Positions 1 to 8,137 of a stretch of 64,000 nucleotides of DNA are shown here, in pieces (positions within the stretch are counted from its first letter, which is position 1; every line of letters starts with the position of its first letter). The position numbers were made by a program, and so were the translations under genes. The DNA comes from Haloarcula vallismortis ATCC 29715 (lineage in GTDB: Archaea > Halobacteriota > Halobacteria > Halobacteriales > Haloarculaceae). Location: the NCBI RefSeq assembly GCF_000337775.1, contig NZ_AOLQ01000042.1:207307-271306 (forward strand), in the 5' to 3' direction. Under the pieces are notes generated by a model, which had not been told where the DNA came from, did not search any database, and saw nothing but the letters and a program-made list of their open reading frames with translations.

Positions 1-27
1 TTACACCTAATAGATAAATCAGCATAT

Positions 28-225
28 ATGCCACTCCAGCCACTCCATCTGCCCGTCGGCGATGTGTCGATTGTGACCCACGCAGCGAACGAACACGTGG
101 CGACTGACGTGGTCGTCGGCGTCGGTATCGCCCTGTGCCTGTTCGGCCTGTACTACAAGCTGGTACTGCTCCCGGCGAACCGACAGGACTCGTCACAGCG
201 CACGGGAGACCAGTCGCCGCCCTAA
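28..225 (+). CDS. Small single-pass membrane protein, unknown function
   Basis: A 65-residue product with one clear hydrophobic helix at about residues 26-50, followed by a short polar tail rich in Gln, Ser and Pro. The N-terminal part carries two His residues and no signal peptide cleavage site is evident. The gene ends one base before the stop codon of the convergent GNAT gene. Its 5' region is cut by the window edge, so the promoter cannot be judged. No family is recognised. Compact packing against the next gene and the single hydrophobic helix support a real gene, but it remains a prediction. Confidence 0.5.
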   Translation: MPLQPLHLPVGDVSIVTHAANEHVATDVVVGVGIALCLFGLYYKLVLLPANRQDSSQRTGDQSPP

Positions 226-954
226 TTACAGGTAGGCGGCGTCCCATCGCATCGGCTTGCGGACGTTCCCACAGCTGTTACATTCGATACGGCCCATCGA
301 ATCCATCGCGTTCGCCAGCGTCTCACAGTTACTACAGAAGTAGCCATAGCGGTCGCTTCCCTCCTCGGTGACGTGGACCACGTGGAACGGCGCTATCGAC
401 CCGGACTCGTGGTTGTTGTGGTCGACGTAGACCGTCCGACCGTCGTCGCTTATCGGCTCACGCCCGAGCTCTTCGGCGTCGGTGTAGAGGTTCTCGACGT
501 AGGTCCGCCCAGCGATGTCGACTTCGCCCGTGCCAGCGCGTTCGAAGCCACGCTCCTCGTAGAAGCTATTTCCTTCGACGTTGTCGGCCAACACGCGCCC
601 GTGGAGCGTCTCGGCTCCGCGTTCATGGAGCTCTCCGTGGGTCTCGTCAAACAATGCTGACCCAATCCCCTCGCCACGGTACGCTGGGTCGACGTGTAGC
701 CAGAGTATCGTTCCGATGCTATCCCCCGAGAGGGTGCTCTCGGAGAGACCGACCACCTGCCCATCTCGCTCGGCGACGAGAAGCAACCGGTTACTCTCTT
801 CTGTGAGTATTTCGTTGATACGCTCTTCGTCGTACCACTCCTCGATAGCGCTTGTAATCGCCTTCGGCCCCAGCGAATACGACGCCGCTAACGAGCGGCG
901 CGCCACGTCACGGATAGCCGGCCGGTCCGACGACACTGCCTCCCTGATTTGCAT
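226..954 (-). CDS. GNAT N-acetyltransferase with C-terminal zinc-ribbon domain (DUF5816-like)
   Basis: Residues 1 to about 155 form a GNAT fold. The acetyl-CoA loop reads YRGEGIGSALF, followed by the typical NSFYEERGFE segment. Residues about 165-242 form a second domain with two CxxC pairs (CSNC and CNSCG), so it should bind zinc. I recall this tail as haloarchaeal DUF5816. The natural substrate is unknown; GNATs acetylate amines on proteins or small molecules. The start at 954 is supported by a TATA-like box centred 28 nt upstream, which fits a leaderless transcript. Confidence 0.8.
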   Translation of the reverse strand: MQIREAVSSDRPAIRDVARRSLAASYSLGPKAITSAIEEWYDEERINEILTEESNRLLLVAERDGQVVGLSESTLSGDSIGTILWLHVDPAYRGEGIGSALFDETHGELHERGAETLHGRVLADNVEGNSFYEERGFERAGTGEVDIAGRTYVENLYTDAEELGREPISDDGRTVYVDHNNHESGSIAPFHVVHVTEEGSDRYGYFCSNCETLANAMDSMGRIECNSCGNVRKPMRWDAAYL

Positions 955-1214
955 ATGCCACTAGTTGGCACGGAACATCATAAATCTACAGTTCGATGTC
1001 AGAATTTGGGACACTCGTTGGGCTATTCATGCGAACGCGACGATTTGTGGTCACGACTCGAACGTGTTGGCCTGCTAGCGCTGCTATCGTTGCCACGCCA
1101 CAGAAATGTGGCCGCCGTTTGTGCTCGGATATCGAATCCCTCGGTCAAATTCTCTTGTCCTCTGTGCTCGAATCGCCGAGGCTGGCTGCTGTTTACGAGT
1201 TTGTTCGACAAAAG
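955..1214. other. Intergenic stretch without a supported gene
   Basis: Between the GNAT start and the 3' end of tRNA-Gln there are only short overlapping frames of arginine/serine-rich character, one of which runs straight through the tRNA. Apart from the GNAT promoter I see no gene or clear structure here. Confidence 0.5.
979..986 (-). promoter_or_regulatory. TATA-like box for the GNAT gene
   Basis: On the minus strand the box reads GATTTATG, centred 28 nt before the ATG at 954. This is the spacing expected for a leaderless haloarchaeal promoter. Confidence 0.5.
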
Positions 1215-1287
1215 TAGTCCCGGGCGGATTCGAACCGCCGTCAAGGGCTCCAAAGGCCCTTATGATTGGCCACTACACCACGGGACT
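1215..1287 (-). tRNA. tRNA-Gln (anticodon TTG)
   Basis: A 73-nt cloverleaf on the minus strand. The acceptor stem pairs AGTCCCG with CGGGACT, with discriminator A at 1215. The anticodon stem is AGGGC/GCCCT with loop CTTTGGA, so positions 34-36 are TTG, reading CAA. The T arm carries GGTTCGAATCC. No CCA is encoded at the 3' end. There is no intron in the anticodon loop. The sequence upstream of the gene contains a near-copy of the tRNA 5' end. Confidence 0.95.
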
Positions 1288-1297
1288 TCACTCACTA
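1276..1297. repeat. Direct repeat copy 1, overlapping the 5' end of tRNA-Gln
   Basis: This 22-bp stretch covers the first 12 nt of the tRNA and 10 nt of its 5' flank. It recurs at 1345-1366 with one mismatch, 69 bp away. Confidence 0.8.
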
Positions 1298-1320
1298 CGT
1301 TCGCTCGTCCCGTGTACCTC

Positions 1321-1340
1321 GCAGAACCGTCCAGTTCTGC
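1321..1340. repeat. Inverted repeat (7-bp stem)
   Basis: GCAGAAC at 1321-1327 pairs with GTTCTGC at 1334-1340 around a 6-nt loop. It lies between the two direct-repeat copies next to tRNA-Gln. Confidence 0.6.
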
Positions 1341-1344
1341 TCAC

Positions 1345-1366
1345 CACCACGGGACTCCACTCACTA
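1345..1366. repeat. Direct repeat copy 2, displaced copy of the tRNA-Gln 5' end
   Basis: It matches 1276-1297 at 21 of 22 positions and includes the CGGGACT complement of the acceptor 5' strand. It is not part of a second tRNA, because no further cloverleaf follows. Confidence 0.8.
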
Positions 1367-1426
1367 TGAGTTATCCGTATTCAGGATAATCGACGGAACG
1401 CACTTGAACGCTTCGAGAGCAGTCGG

Positions 1427-1861
1427 TCAGTCGCTGGTGATTTCGGCCTCGACTTCGAGCAGGCCACAGACATCGCCCTCGGGGTCGAAACAGTCGGGGC
1501 ACTGCGGCTTACGGTCGATAATCGTATCGAGACGGTCAGCGACCGTTTCGTCGATGACGCCCTCCAGTTGCTTTGCTTCGGCCCGGAACTCCTCGACCTC
1601 TAGGACCTCGATAAGGAACCGCTCGATGATACAGTAGTTCTGAAGCGCCTCGCGAGCCTGTGCGATGCCGTCGTCGGTGAGGTCGACGCCTTTGTACTTC
1701 TCGTGGTTCAGCAGCCCTCGGTTCTCCAGTTTGCCGATCATCTCGTTTGCGCTCGCCGGGCTGACATCAAGCATATCGGCCACGTCGCCGGTAGATGCTG
1801 GACCGTCTTCCTGCTGTTGGGTGAGATAGATTGCTTTCAGATACTGGGCCTGCGTGTTCAT
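1427..1861 (-). CDS. SirR/DtxR-family metal-dependent transcriptional regulator
   Basis: A 144-residue protein. The N-terminal winged helix-turn-helix (about residues 1-65) contains the typical DtxR pattern SPASANEMIGKLENRGLL. A dimerisation and metal-binding half follows (about 70-125), then a short tail with CPDC and a further Cys. Such proteins repress metal uptake genes when loaded with iron or manganese. The ATG overlaps the stop of the upstream ferritin-like gene (ATGA), so the two are co-transcribed. This pairing suggests a role in iron handling. It lacks an SH3-like third domain, as is usual for short archaeal SirR proteins. Confidence 0.85.
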   Translation of the reverse strand: MNTQAQYLKAIYLTQQQEDGPASTGDVADMLDVSPASANEMIGKLENRGLLNHEKYKGVDLTDDGIAQAREALQNYCIIERFLIEVLEVEEFRAEAKQLEGVIDETVADRLDTIIDRKPQCPDCFDPEGDVCGLLEVEAEITSD

Positions 1862-2340
1862 TGATAATCCTCCATCAGGTCGGTCACGTCTTCGACACCG
1901 TCTGCCTCGTCCTCACGGATATCCGACAGCACAGCAAGCAGCCGCTCGCGGTCGATCGTGAACGTCACGTCGGACGCCTCGATTGCTTCGATGAGGTCGT
2001 CGTAGAACTTGTACGCCGTCTCCTCGTTACAGAGCTGGTCGTACAACACGCCGTCGAAGTCCTTGTCGGCCTCGTACTGGGCCTCGACTAGCATCTCGAT
2101 TTCCTCGAACGGGACGGTATCCGCTTCGAGGTCGTCGATGAGTGCCTCCAGTTGCCGGCGGTGCTCGGCTGACTCCGTCTCGGCGTGTGCGAGGAGGTCA
2201 AGAACCGCCTGCTCGTGCGCTCCACTCGTTTCCTCAGCGTGCTTGGCCGACCGTGCCTCGACGACCTCTTCGAGGACGATGCCGATCTGTAGCAGCCGGG
2301 CCAGCTGATGATCGGACGCCACCGGCTGTGTAAGACTCAC
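1858..2340 (-). CDS. Ferritin-like diiron-fold protein (predicted)
   Basis: About 160 residues, nearly all helical, with several Glu/His pairs (EEVVEARSAKHAEE, ETESAEHRRQ, NEETAYKFYDDLIEAI) spaced like those of rubrerythrin/ferritin four-helix bundles. No exact family is recognised. I chose the GTG at 2340: it is preceded by a GGGTG Shine-Dalgarno-like stretch. The longer reading from GTG 2379 would begin at or before the transcription start implied by the box at 2399-2406. It overlaps the SirR gene by 4 bp, which suggests joint regulation of iron binding and metal-responsive repression. Confidence 0.6.
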   Translation of the reverse strand: MSLTQPVASDHQLARLLQIGIVLEEVVEARSAKHAEETSGAHEQAVLDLLAHAETESAEHRRQLEALIDDLEADTVPFEEIEMLVEAQYEADKDFDGVLYDQLCNEETAYKFYDDLIEAIEASDVTFTIDRERLLAVLSDIREDEADGVEDVTDLMEDYQ

Positions 2341-2398
2341 GGCAACACCCCCACTTGGCGTTGTACTGCAGTCATACACGTAGTTCGGGGAGGGCCGG

Positions 2399-2406
2399 AC
2401 TTAAGC
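2399..2406 (-). promoter_or_regulatory. TATA-like box for the ferritin-like/sirR operon
   Basis: The minus strand reads GCTTAAGT. The expected transcription start is about 2375, giving a leader of about 35 nt before the GTG at 2340. Confidence 0.4.
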
Positions 2407-2571
2407 GGTTCCCTGTCGTCAAGCTGCAACCGGTCAGGTCTGCTTTTGATGAGCCCCGTAGTCGATAGCTGTCTGGGGCCGAAACTGCCGGACGCGTCCA
2501 CAGCTTTCAGGCTCGGTTCTCAGATGGACCCGAAACTACCAGAGGCTGGGACTCGATAGCACACACAAGCG

Positions 2572-4203
2572 ATGGTAGAACACGGCTGGCACGAGGACGC
2601 GGTCATCTACACACTGGATGTAAAGACGTTCAACGACAGCGACGGCGACGGCTGGGGTGATTTCCAGGGCCTCATCGAGAAGCTCGATTACATCGACGAC
2701 CTCGGCGCGACCTGTCTTTGGCTCCGCCCGTTCTATCCGAGCCCGCTCCGGGACAACGGTTACGACGTCGCCGACTACTACAGCGTCCACGACCGGATGG
2801 GGACGCTGGCGGACTTCCGGGAACTCACCGACCGCGCCCACGACCGCGGTATCCGCATCCTCACCGACCTCGTGTTCAACCATACCTCGACCGACCACGA
2901 GTGGTTCCAGCGTGCCCGAGAGGACCCCGACTCGAAGTACCACGACTACTATCTGTGGACCAGCCATCTCGATGACGCGTACAAGACCAGCAATATCTTC
3001 CCCGACCGCGAGGACGGCGTCTGGAGCTACGACGAGGCCGCCGGGAAGCACTACTTCCATCAGTTCTACCACCATCAGCCGGACCTCAACGTCGCCAACC
3101 CGACTGTCCGCGACGAAATCCACGACGTGATGCGCTTCTGGCTGGACCAGGGGGCCGACGGCTTCCGCATCGACGCTGCCCACCCGATGCTCCTTCCCAA
3201 GGGCCACAACGGAACGACCGAGGACATTGAGTTGTTCAAAGAGCTGAAACGCGTCGTCACGGCGGCGAAAGACCACGCCGTGCTAATCGCCGAGGCCGAC
3301 GACCAGCCCGAGCATCTCGACTACTACTTCGGTGACGGCGAGGCGTTCGATCTCATGTTCAACTTTGTCTTGAACGCCCACATGGTGTACGGCGTCGGCG
3401 TCAGAGACACCTGGCCGCTCCACCGCGCGAACGAGGTCTTGCCGGACATCTCCGGGGTCGGCCAGTGGGCGAACTTCCTCCGGAACCACGACGAGTGGAA
3501 CCTCCTGAAACTCCCCCACGAAGCGCTGGAGCACGCCCGTGAGTACTTCGGGCCCGACGACGGCTCCTCCTGGATTTTCGGTCGGGGTCACCGACTCCGA
3601 CTCGCGGATCTCTTCGGTCATGACCACGACCGCATCGCGATGGCTCACAGCCTCCTCTTCGCGTATCCGGGGACGCCGGTGGTCCTCTCCGGTGACGAAA
3701 TCGGCATGGGCTCGGACCTCTGGCTCGACGAGCGGGAATCGGTTCGCACGCCGATGCAGTGGGACGACAGCGAGAACGGCGGCTTCTCGACGGCCGACCG
3801 CGAGGACTGCTACAACCCACCCATCGTTGGAACCGAGTACAGCTTCGACAAAATCAACGTCGCCGACCAGCGCGACGACTCCGACTCGCTGCTATCACGC
3901 GTTAGCGACATCGTCGACGCCCGGACACGCAACACCGAACTAAGCGATGGCGACCTCCATCTGGCCGAATCGGGCCACAAAGATGTGCTCGTCCACCGCG
4001 TCGACACCGACGACACCGCGTTCATGTTCGCCCACAACTTCGCCGACGAGTACCGCGAATCCGTCCTCCAGTGGGAAGTCCCCGACGCCGACACCTCGCG
4101 GGAGCTCGGTGACGGCGGCTATCACATCGCGGACGGCGGCGTCACCTTCCTGCTGGACCCGTGTGACTACGTCTGGCTTCGCGGCGATAAGAGCGACTGG
4201 TAG
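2572..4203 (+). CDS. GH13 alpha-glucosyltransferase, trehalose synthase (TreS)-like
   Basis: A 543-residue (beta/alpha)8 enzyme. The opening WHEDAVIYTLDVKTFNDSDG and LWLRPFYPSPLRDNGYD are close to TreS proteins. The GH13 catalytic residues are visible: nucleophile Asp201 in GFRIDAAH, acid/base Glu241 in IAEADDQPE, and Asp307 in FLRNHDEWN. TreS interconverts maltose and trehalose; related GH13 members are alpha-glucosidases or sucrose-acting enzymes, so the exact reaction is inferred. There is no maltokinase fusion. Trehalose would serve as a compatible solute or carbon store. The gene stands alone and is followed by a hairpin cluster. Confidence 0.75.
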   Translation: MVEHGWHEDAVIYTLDVKTFNDSDGDGWGDFQGLIEKLDYIDDLGATCLWLRPFYPSPLRDNGYDVADYYSVHDRMGTLADFRELTDRAHDRGIRILTDLVFNHTSTDHEWFQRAREDPDSKYHDYYLWTSHLDDAYKTSNIFPDREDGVWSYDEAAGKHYFHQFYHHQPDLNVANPTVRDEIHDVMRFWLDQGADGFRIDAAHPMLLPKGHNGTTEDIELFKELKRVVTAAKDHAVLIAEADDQPEHLDYYFGDGEAFDLMFNFVLNAHMVYGVGVRDTWPLHRANEVLPDISGVGQWANFLRNHDEWNLLKLPHEALEHAREYFGPDDGSSWIFGRGHRLRLADLFGHDHDRIAMAHSLLFAYPGTPVVLSGDEIGMGSDLWLDERESVRTPMQWDDSENGGFSTADREDCYNPPIVGTEYSFDKINVADQRDDSDSLLSRVSDIVDARTRNTELSDGDLHLAESGHKDVLVHRVDTDDTAFMFAHNFADEYRESVLQWEVPDADTSRELGDGGYHIADGGVTFLLDPCDYVWLRGDKSDW

Positions 4204-4398
4204 GCGTCCCAAGGAAACTGCAAAATAGAACGCTTGCTCGCGGGGTCCGCCTGTTCGTTTCCGAGACGGCAACGCCGTCTCGCTGCTCGCGGGTCACTGC
4301 GTTCCCCGCTCGCTAAACCGAGGTCGCTCAGCGACCTCGCCACTCGCGCAGACACCGAGAGAGCAAGCTCTCTCGAGCCTTCGTTCGTAGCCTACCGG
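4204..4398. repeat. Intergenic cluster of three perfect hairpins
   Basis: Inverted repeats lie at 4262-4270/4274-4282 (9-bp stem, loop AAC), 4319-4328/4330-4339 (10-bp stem, 1-nt centre) and 4356-4364/4367-4375 (9-bp stem, loop AA). They sit between the convergent TreS-like and sufD genes. They may act as a bidirectional terminator or belong to a dispersed palindromic repeat family. The short GCGTTCcccGCTCG text between them resembles text near 1298-1310. Confidence 0.75.
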
Positions 4399-5610
4399 CT
4401 ACTCACGAAGACGCTCGTAGATCAGCTGGTCGAGGTCCTCGCGGAGTTCGTCGACCTGCACTTCTTCGAGCACCGGGACGTAGAACCCTTCGACGAGCAT
4501 GTTCTTCGCTCGCTCCGGGTCGACACCGCGGGAGGTCATGTAGAACATGTCCTCTTCGTCGACCTGCCCAACCGTCGCGGAGTGGGAGGCCTCGGTGTCG
4601 TGGTTGTTGATGATGAGCTTCGGCGACGCGTCGGCTTCGGAGTCATCGGAGAGCATGAGCGTGTTCTCACGCTGGTAGGATGACGTGTCCCATGCCTCGC
4701 GACCGACGTCCTGCACGCCCTCGTACACCGAGCGGGCGTCATCGTCGAGAACGCCGCGTGTGACGAGATCGGCGATGGTGTGTTCGGCCTCGTGCCAGAC
4801 GCGGCTGGCGATGTCGAAGTGCTGGTCCTCGTGGCCGAAGAACGCACCCAGAATCTGGGATTCGGAAGAGTCGCCCAGCAGTCGGGTCTCGACGTTGGAC
4901 TTGGTCAGGCGGGAGCCGATGTTGCCGTCGATCCAGTTGACCGTGGCGTAGGTGTCGGCGTGGCCGCGCTTGACCTGGAAGTTGTAGGTCTCCTCCGAGA
5001 GGTTCTGGAGCGCGCCGTACTGGACGTAGGCGTTCTCCTCGGCGACGACCTCGACGATACCGGAGTAGTACTGGTCGGCGTCGGTCGTCTCGCCCGTCTG
5101 CTGGCGCTCCAGAATCGTGACCGAGGAGGACTCCTCGGCGAGGACGAGCGTGTAGTTGAACAGCGACTGGCTGTTCATCGTCGTCCGAATCTTCACGTCC
5201 TCGGCGTCGACGCCCTCGGGGACGTAGACGACCGTTCCGGCCGAGAACAGGGCCGTCGACAGCGCAGTGAGGTAGTCCCGCTGCGGGTCGACGGTACTGC
5301 CGAAGTGCTCCTTGACGAGGTCCTCGTGGTCCGCAAGCGCCTCGCTCCAGGACAGCACCTCGACGCCCGCTGCGTCGACGCGGTCCTTGTCCTGTGCGTA
5401 GTCGAGCGGATCGACCAGCGACTCGTATTCGAGCGCGTCGAGGTTGGTCCAGGTTCGACCCGGCGTCCGGATGACGTCCGGCATGTCCAGCTCTTCGAGC
5501 GCTGCGAGTGCGTCCTTGCGTGTCTCCAGCAGCCACTCGGGCTCGCCGAGATCGTCTGAAATCTGTTCTACCTGGGCCTCTGTGAGATTGGCGTGTACCT
5601 GCGTACTCAT
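4399..5610 (-). CDS. sufD: Fe-S cluster assembly protein SufD
   Basis: A 403-residue beta-helix protein of the SufBD family, last gene of the sufC-sufB-sufD operon. With SufB and SufC it forms the cytoplasmic SufBC2D scaffold on which [4Fe-4S] clusters are built. Family hallmarks include SHSATVGQVDEEDMFYMTSRGVD near the C terminus and the final VDELREDLDQLIYERL segment. It is 2 bp downstream of sufB, so translation is probably coupled. No SufS or SufU is encoded nearby. Being shorter than SufB and lacking its extended N-terminal part separates it from its paralogue. Confidence 0.93.
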   Translation of the reverse strand: MSTQVHANLTEAQVEQISDDLGEPEWLLETRKDALAALEELDMPDVIRTPGRTWTNLDALEYESLVDPLDYAQDKDRVDAAGVEVLSWSEALADHEDLVKEHFGSTVDPQRDYLTALSTALFSAGTVVYVPEGVDAEDVKIRTTMNSQSLFNYTLVLAEESSSVTILERQQTGETTDADQYYSGIVEVVAEENAYVQYGALQNLSEETYNFQVKRGHADTYATVNWIDGNIGSRLTKSNVETRLLGDSSESQILGAFFGHEDQHFDIASRVWHEAEHTIADLVTRGVLDDDARSVYEGVQDVGREAWDTSSYQRENTLMLSDDSEADASPKLIINNHDTEASHSATVGQVDEEDMFYMTSRGVDPERAKNMLVEGFYVPVLEEVQVDELREDLDQLIYERLRE

Positions 5611-5612
5611 GG

Positions 5613-7043
5613 TTATCCGAGCGACCCCTCCATCTCAAGCTCAATGAGGCGGTTCAGCTCAACGGCGTACTCAATCGGCAGTTCTTCCGTGATCGGCTCG
5701 ATGAAGCCGGCGACGATCATCTGCTTTGCGTCGTCGTCGTCCAGTCCGCGGGACTGGAGGTAGAAGACGTCCTCGTCGCCGATCTTGCCGACGGTCGCCT
5801 CGTGGGCGACATCGACTTTGGACTCCTGAATCTCCATGTACGGCATCGTGTCCGACGTGGACTCGTTGTCGAACATCAGCGCGTCACATTCAACGGAGGT
5901 CGAGGAGTCTTCAGCACCGTCGGCAATGTGGACGAGGCCGCGGTAGTTCGTGCGGCCGCCGTCCTTGCTGATGGACTTGGACTCGATGGTGGACTTCGTC
6001 TCGGGGGCGTTGTGGTAGACCTTCGCGCCCGTGTCGATGTCCTGGCCCTCGCCGGCGAAGGCGATGGTGATGTGGTTGTCCGTCGCGCCGGGGCCCTTGA
6101 GAACGGTGGAGGGGTACAGCATCGTGGCCTTCGAGCCCATGCTGCCGGAGACCCACTCCATCGTGCCGTCGGCCTCGCAGATGGCGCGCTTGGTGTTGAG
6201 GTTGTACGTGTTCTTCGACCAGTTCTGGACGGTCGAGTACTGAACGTGTGCGTTCTCCTTGACGAACACTTCGACGCCGCCGGAGTGGAGATTGAACTCG
6301 GAGTACTTCGGGGCGGAACAGCCCTCGATGTAGTGAACCTCGGAGTTCTCCTCGGCGATGATGAGCGTGTGCTCGAACTGGCCCATGCCGTCGGAGTTCA
6401 TGCGGAAGTACGCCTGGACCGGCATGTCGACCGTGGTGTCCTCGGGGACGTAGACGAACGACCCGCCGGACCAGATAGCGCCGTGCAGCGCTGCGAACTT
6501 GTTGTCGCTCGGCGGCACGGCCTTGGTCATGAAGTACTCTTTGAGGATATCTTCGTGTTCCTGGACGGCCTTGTCCATGTCACAGAAGATGACACCCTTC
6601 TCCTCCCAGCGTTCCTGCATGTTCTGGTAGACAATCTCGGACTCGTACTGCGCGCCGACGCCCGAGAGGGCGTTCTTCTCGGCTTCCGGGATGCCCAGTT
6701 TGTCGAAGGTGTCCTGAATCTCTTCGGGGAGGTCGTTCCAGTCGTCGACCCCGCCGCGTGTCTCGATGTCGGGACGGATGTACGGGACGATCTCGTCGAC
6801 ATCGACTTCGGAGAGGTCGGGCGCGCCTGGCCAGCCGTCCGGCATCGGCATTTCCTTGTACTGCTCGAGCGCGCGCAGGCGGCGTTCGAGCATCCATTCG
6901 GGCTCGTCCTTGTCTTCGGAGATGACCCGGATGGTCTCCTCCGTGAGGCCCTTTTCGGCTTCGAAGGCGGACTTTTCCTCCTTCTTGAACTCGAAGCGCT
7001 TCTCGGTGTCGGTCTCTTTGAGGTGGTCTTGATCTGAACTCAT
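5613..7043 (-). CDS. sufB: Fe-S cluster assembly protein SufB
   Basis: A 476-residue SufB. The N-terminal part has a Lys/Glu-rich start and DEPEWMLERRLRALE. The core contains GSFVYVPEDTTVDMPVQAYFRMNS and HYIEGCSAPKYSEFNLHSGGVEV, the signature stretch of SufB. The C-terminal half has EATVGKIGDEDVFYLQSRGLD. It is the scaffold subunit that receives sulfur and interacts with the SufC ATPase. Sufficient conservation makes the assignment firm. The gene lies 36 bp after sufC and 2 bp before sufD on the same strand. Confidence 0.95.
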   Translation of the reverse strand: MSSDQDHLKETDTEKRFEFKKEEKSAFEAEKGLTEETIRVISEDKDEPEWMLERRLRALEQYKEMPMPDGWPGAPDLSEVDVDEIVPYIRPDIETRGGVDDWNDLPEEIQDTFDKLGIPEAEKNALSGVGAQYESEIVYQNMQERWEEKGVIFCDMDKAVQEHEDILKEYFMTKAVPPSDNKFAALHGAIWSGGSFVYVPEDTTVDMPVQAYFRMNSDGMGQFEHTLIIAEENSEVHYIEGCSAPKYSEFNLHSGGVEVFVKENAHVQYSTVQNWSKNTYNLNTKRAICEADGTMEWVSGSMGSKATMLYPSTVLKGPGATDNHITIAFAGEGQDIDTGAKVYHNAPETKSTIESKSISKDGGRTNYRGLVHIADGAEDSSTSVECDALMFDNESTSDTMPYMEIQESKVDVAHEATVGKIGDEDVFYLQSRGLDDDDAKQMIVAGFIEPITEELPIEYAVELNRLIELEMEGSLG

Positions 7044-7079
7044 AGTGTGTGTAGTGTTATCGCTGTGTACGGAAGGGCG

Positions 7080-8012
7080 TTACGCGGCCTCGTAGGCTTC
7101 CTCTCGGACCCAGTCGTACCCCTCGTCTTCGAGCTTTTCGGCGAGTTCGGCACCGCCGGAGGTGGCGATCTGGCCGTCGAGCATCACGTGGACGTGGTCG
7201 GGTTCGACGTAGTCGAGGATACGCTGGTAGTGAGTGATCTGGAGGATGCCCGCGCCCTGCTCGTCACGGAGCGCGTTGATACCGTTGGAGACATCCTGCA
7301 GTCGGTCGATGTCCAGCCCGGAGTCAATCTCGTCGAGCACGGCGACCGAGGGCTCGAGGATCGCGGCCTGGAGGACTTCGTTTTGCTTCTTCTCGCCGCC
7401 CGAGAAGCCGGCGTTGAGATACCGGGACGCGAACTTCTCGTCCATATCTAGCTGCTCCATCTTCTCCTGGAGGATTTCCTGGAACTCGGCGACGCCGATT
7501 TCGCCTTCTTCGACGTCACCCTCCATCGGGGAGGTGTCGTAGCCGGCGGCGTCCTCGTTGGTGTCGCCACCTTCGGATTCGGCTTCTTCTTCGTCGTCGT
7601 CTTCGAACAGCTCTTCGCGCTCTTCGAGCTTGGCGTTGAGGGCCGTGCGGAGGAAGTTCACCATCGTGACGCCCTCAATCTCGGCCGGGTACTGGAAGCC
7701 GAGGAAGATGCCGAGCGCGGCGCGCTCGTTTGGTTCGAGGTCGAGCAGGTTCCAGGTGCGGAGGTCTTCCGGAATCTCCTCGTCCTCGCCGAATTCATCT
7801 TCTTCGAGGTGGATGAGTACTTCGCCGTCGGTTACCTCGTAGGCGGGATGGCCGGCGATGATCTTCGCCGTCGTCGACTTCCCCGAGCCGTTGGGACCCA
7901 TCAGCGCGTGGATCTCGCCGGACTCGACTTCGAGGTCGACACCGCGAAGAATCGTCTCACCGTCCTCTTCTGCGACTTCTGCGTGGAGATTGTTGATTTC
8001 GAGTTTAGCCAT
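7080..8012 (-). CDS. sufC: Fe-S cluster assembly ATPase SufC, with acidic insertion
   Basis: A 310-residue ABC-type ATPase. Walker A is GPNGSGKST near residue 40, the signature is FSGGEKKQNEV, and Walker B is VAVLDEIDSGLDID. Bacterial SufC is about 250 residues; the extra length is mostly a very acidic stretch of about 50 residues (roughly 134-180) between the Q-loop region and the signature, as is common in haloarchaeal SufC. It drives conformational change of SufBD. It is the first gene of the operon. A CTATATAC box about 80 nt upstream gives a leader of about 50 nt. Confidence 0.95.
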   Translation of the reverse strand: MAKLEINNLHAEVAEEDGETILRGVDLEVESGEIHALMGPNGSGKSTTAKIIAGHPAYEVTDGEVLIHLEEDEFGEDEEIPEDLRTWNLLDLEPNERAALGIFLGFQYPAEIEGVTMVNFLRTALNAKLEEREELFEDDDEEEAESEGGDTNEDAAGYDTSPMEGDVEEGEIGVAEFQEILQEKMEQLDMDEKFASRYLNAGFSGGEKKQNEVLQAAILEPSVAVLDEIDSGLDIDRLQDVSNGINALRDEQGAGILQITHYQRILDYVEPDHVHVMLDGQIATSGGAELAEKLEDEGYDWVREEAYEAA

Positions 8013-8087
8013 AGGTATCTCTTAGGTCAACCGAAAGAAGGTACGTTTCACCCATGAAGCTTTCGCATTGCCGTGAACTCAACTTCA

Positions 8088-8095
8088 GTATATAG
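8088..8095 (-). promoter_or_regulatory. TATA-like box of the sufCBD operon
   Basis: The minus strand reads CTATATAC, about 80 nt before the sufC ATG. The predicted transcript has a leader of about 50 nt, unusual among the many leaderless genes in this window. Confidence 0.45.
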
Positions 8096-8137
8096 AAACA
8101 ATATTTCCCACAGCAGCAAGCGCCCGCCGTCGGTGAG

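Noticed and set aside
949..1389. 146-residue plus-strand reading frame
   Set aside because: It runs through tRNA-Gln and has random arginine/serine-rich composition.
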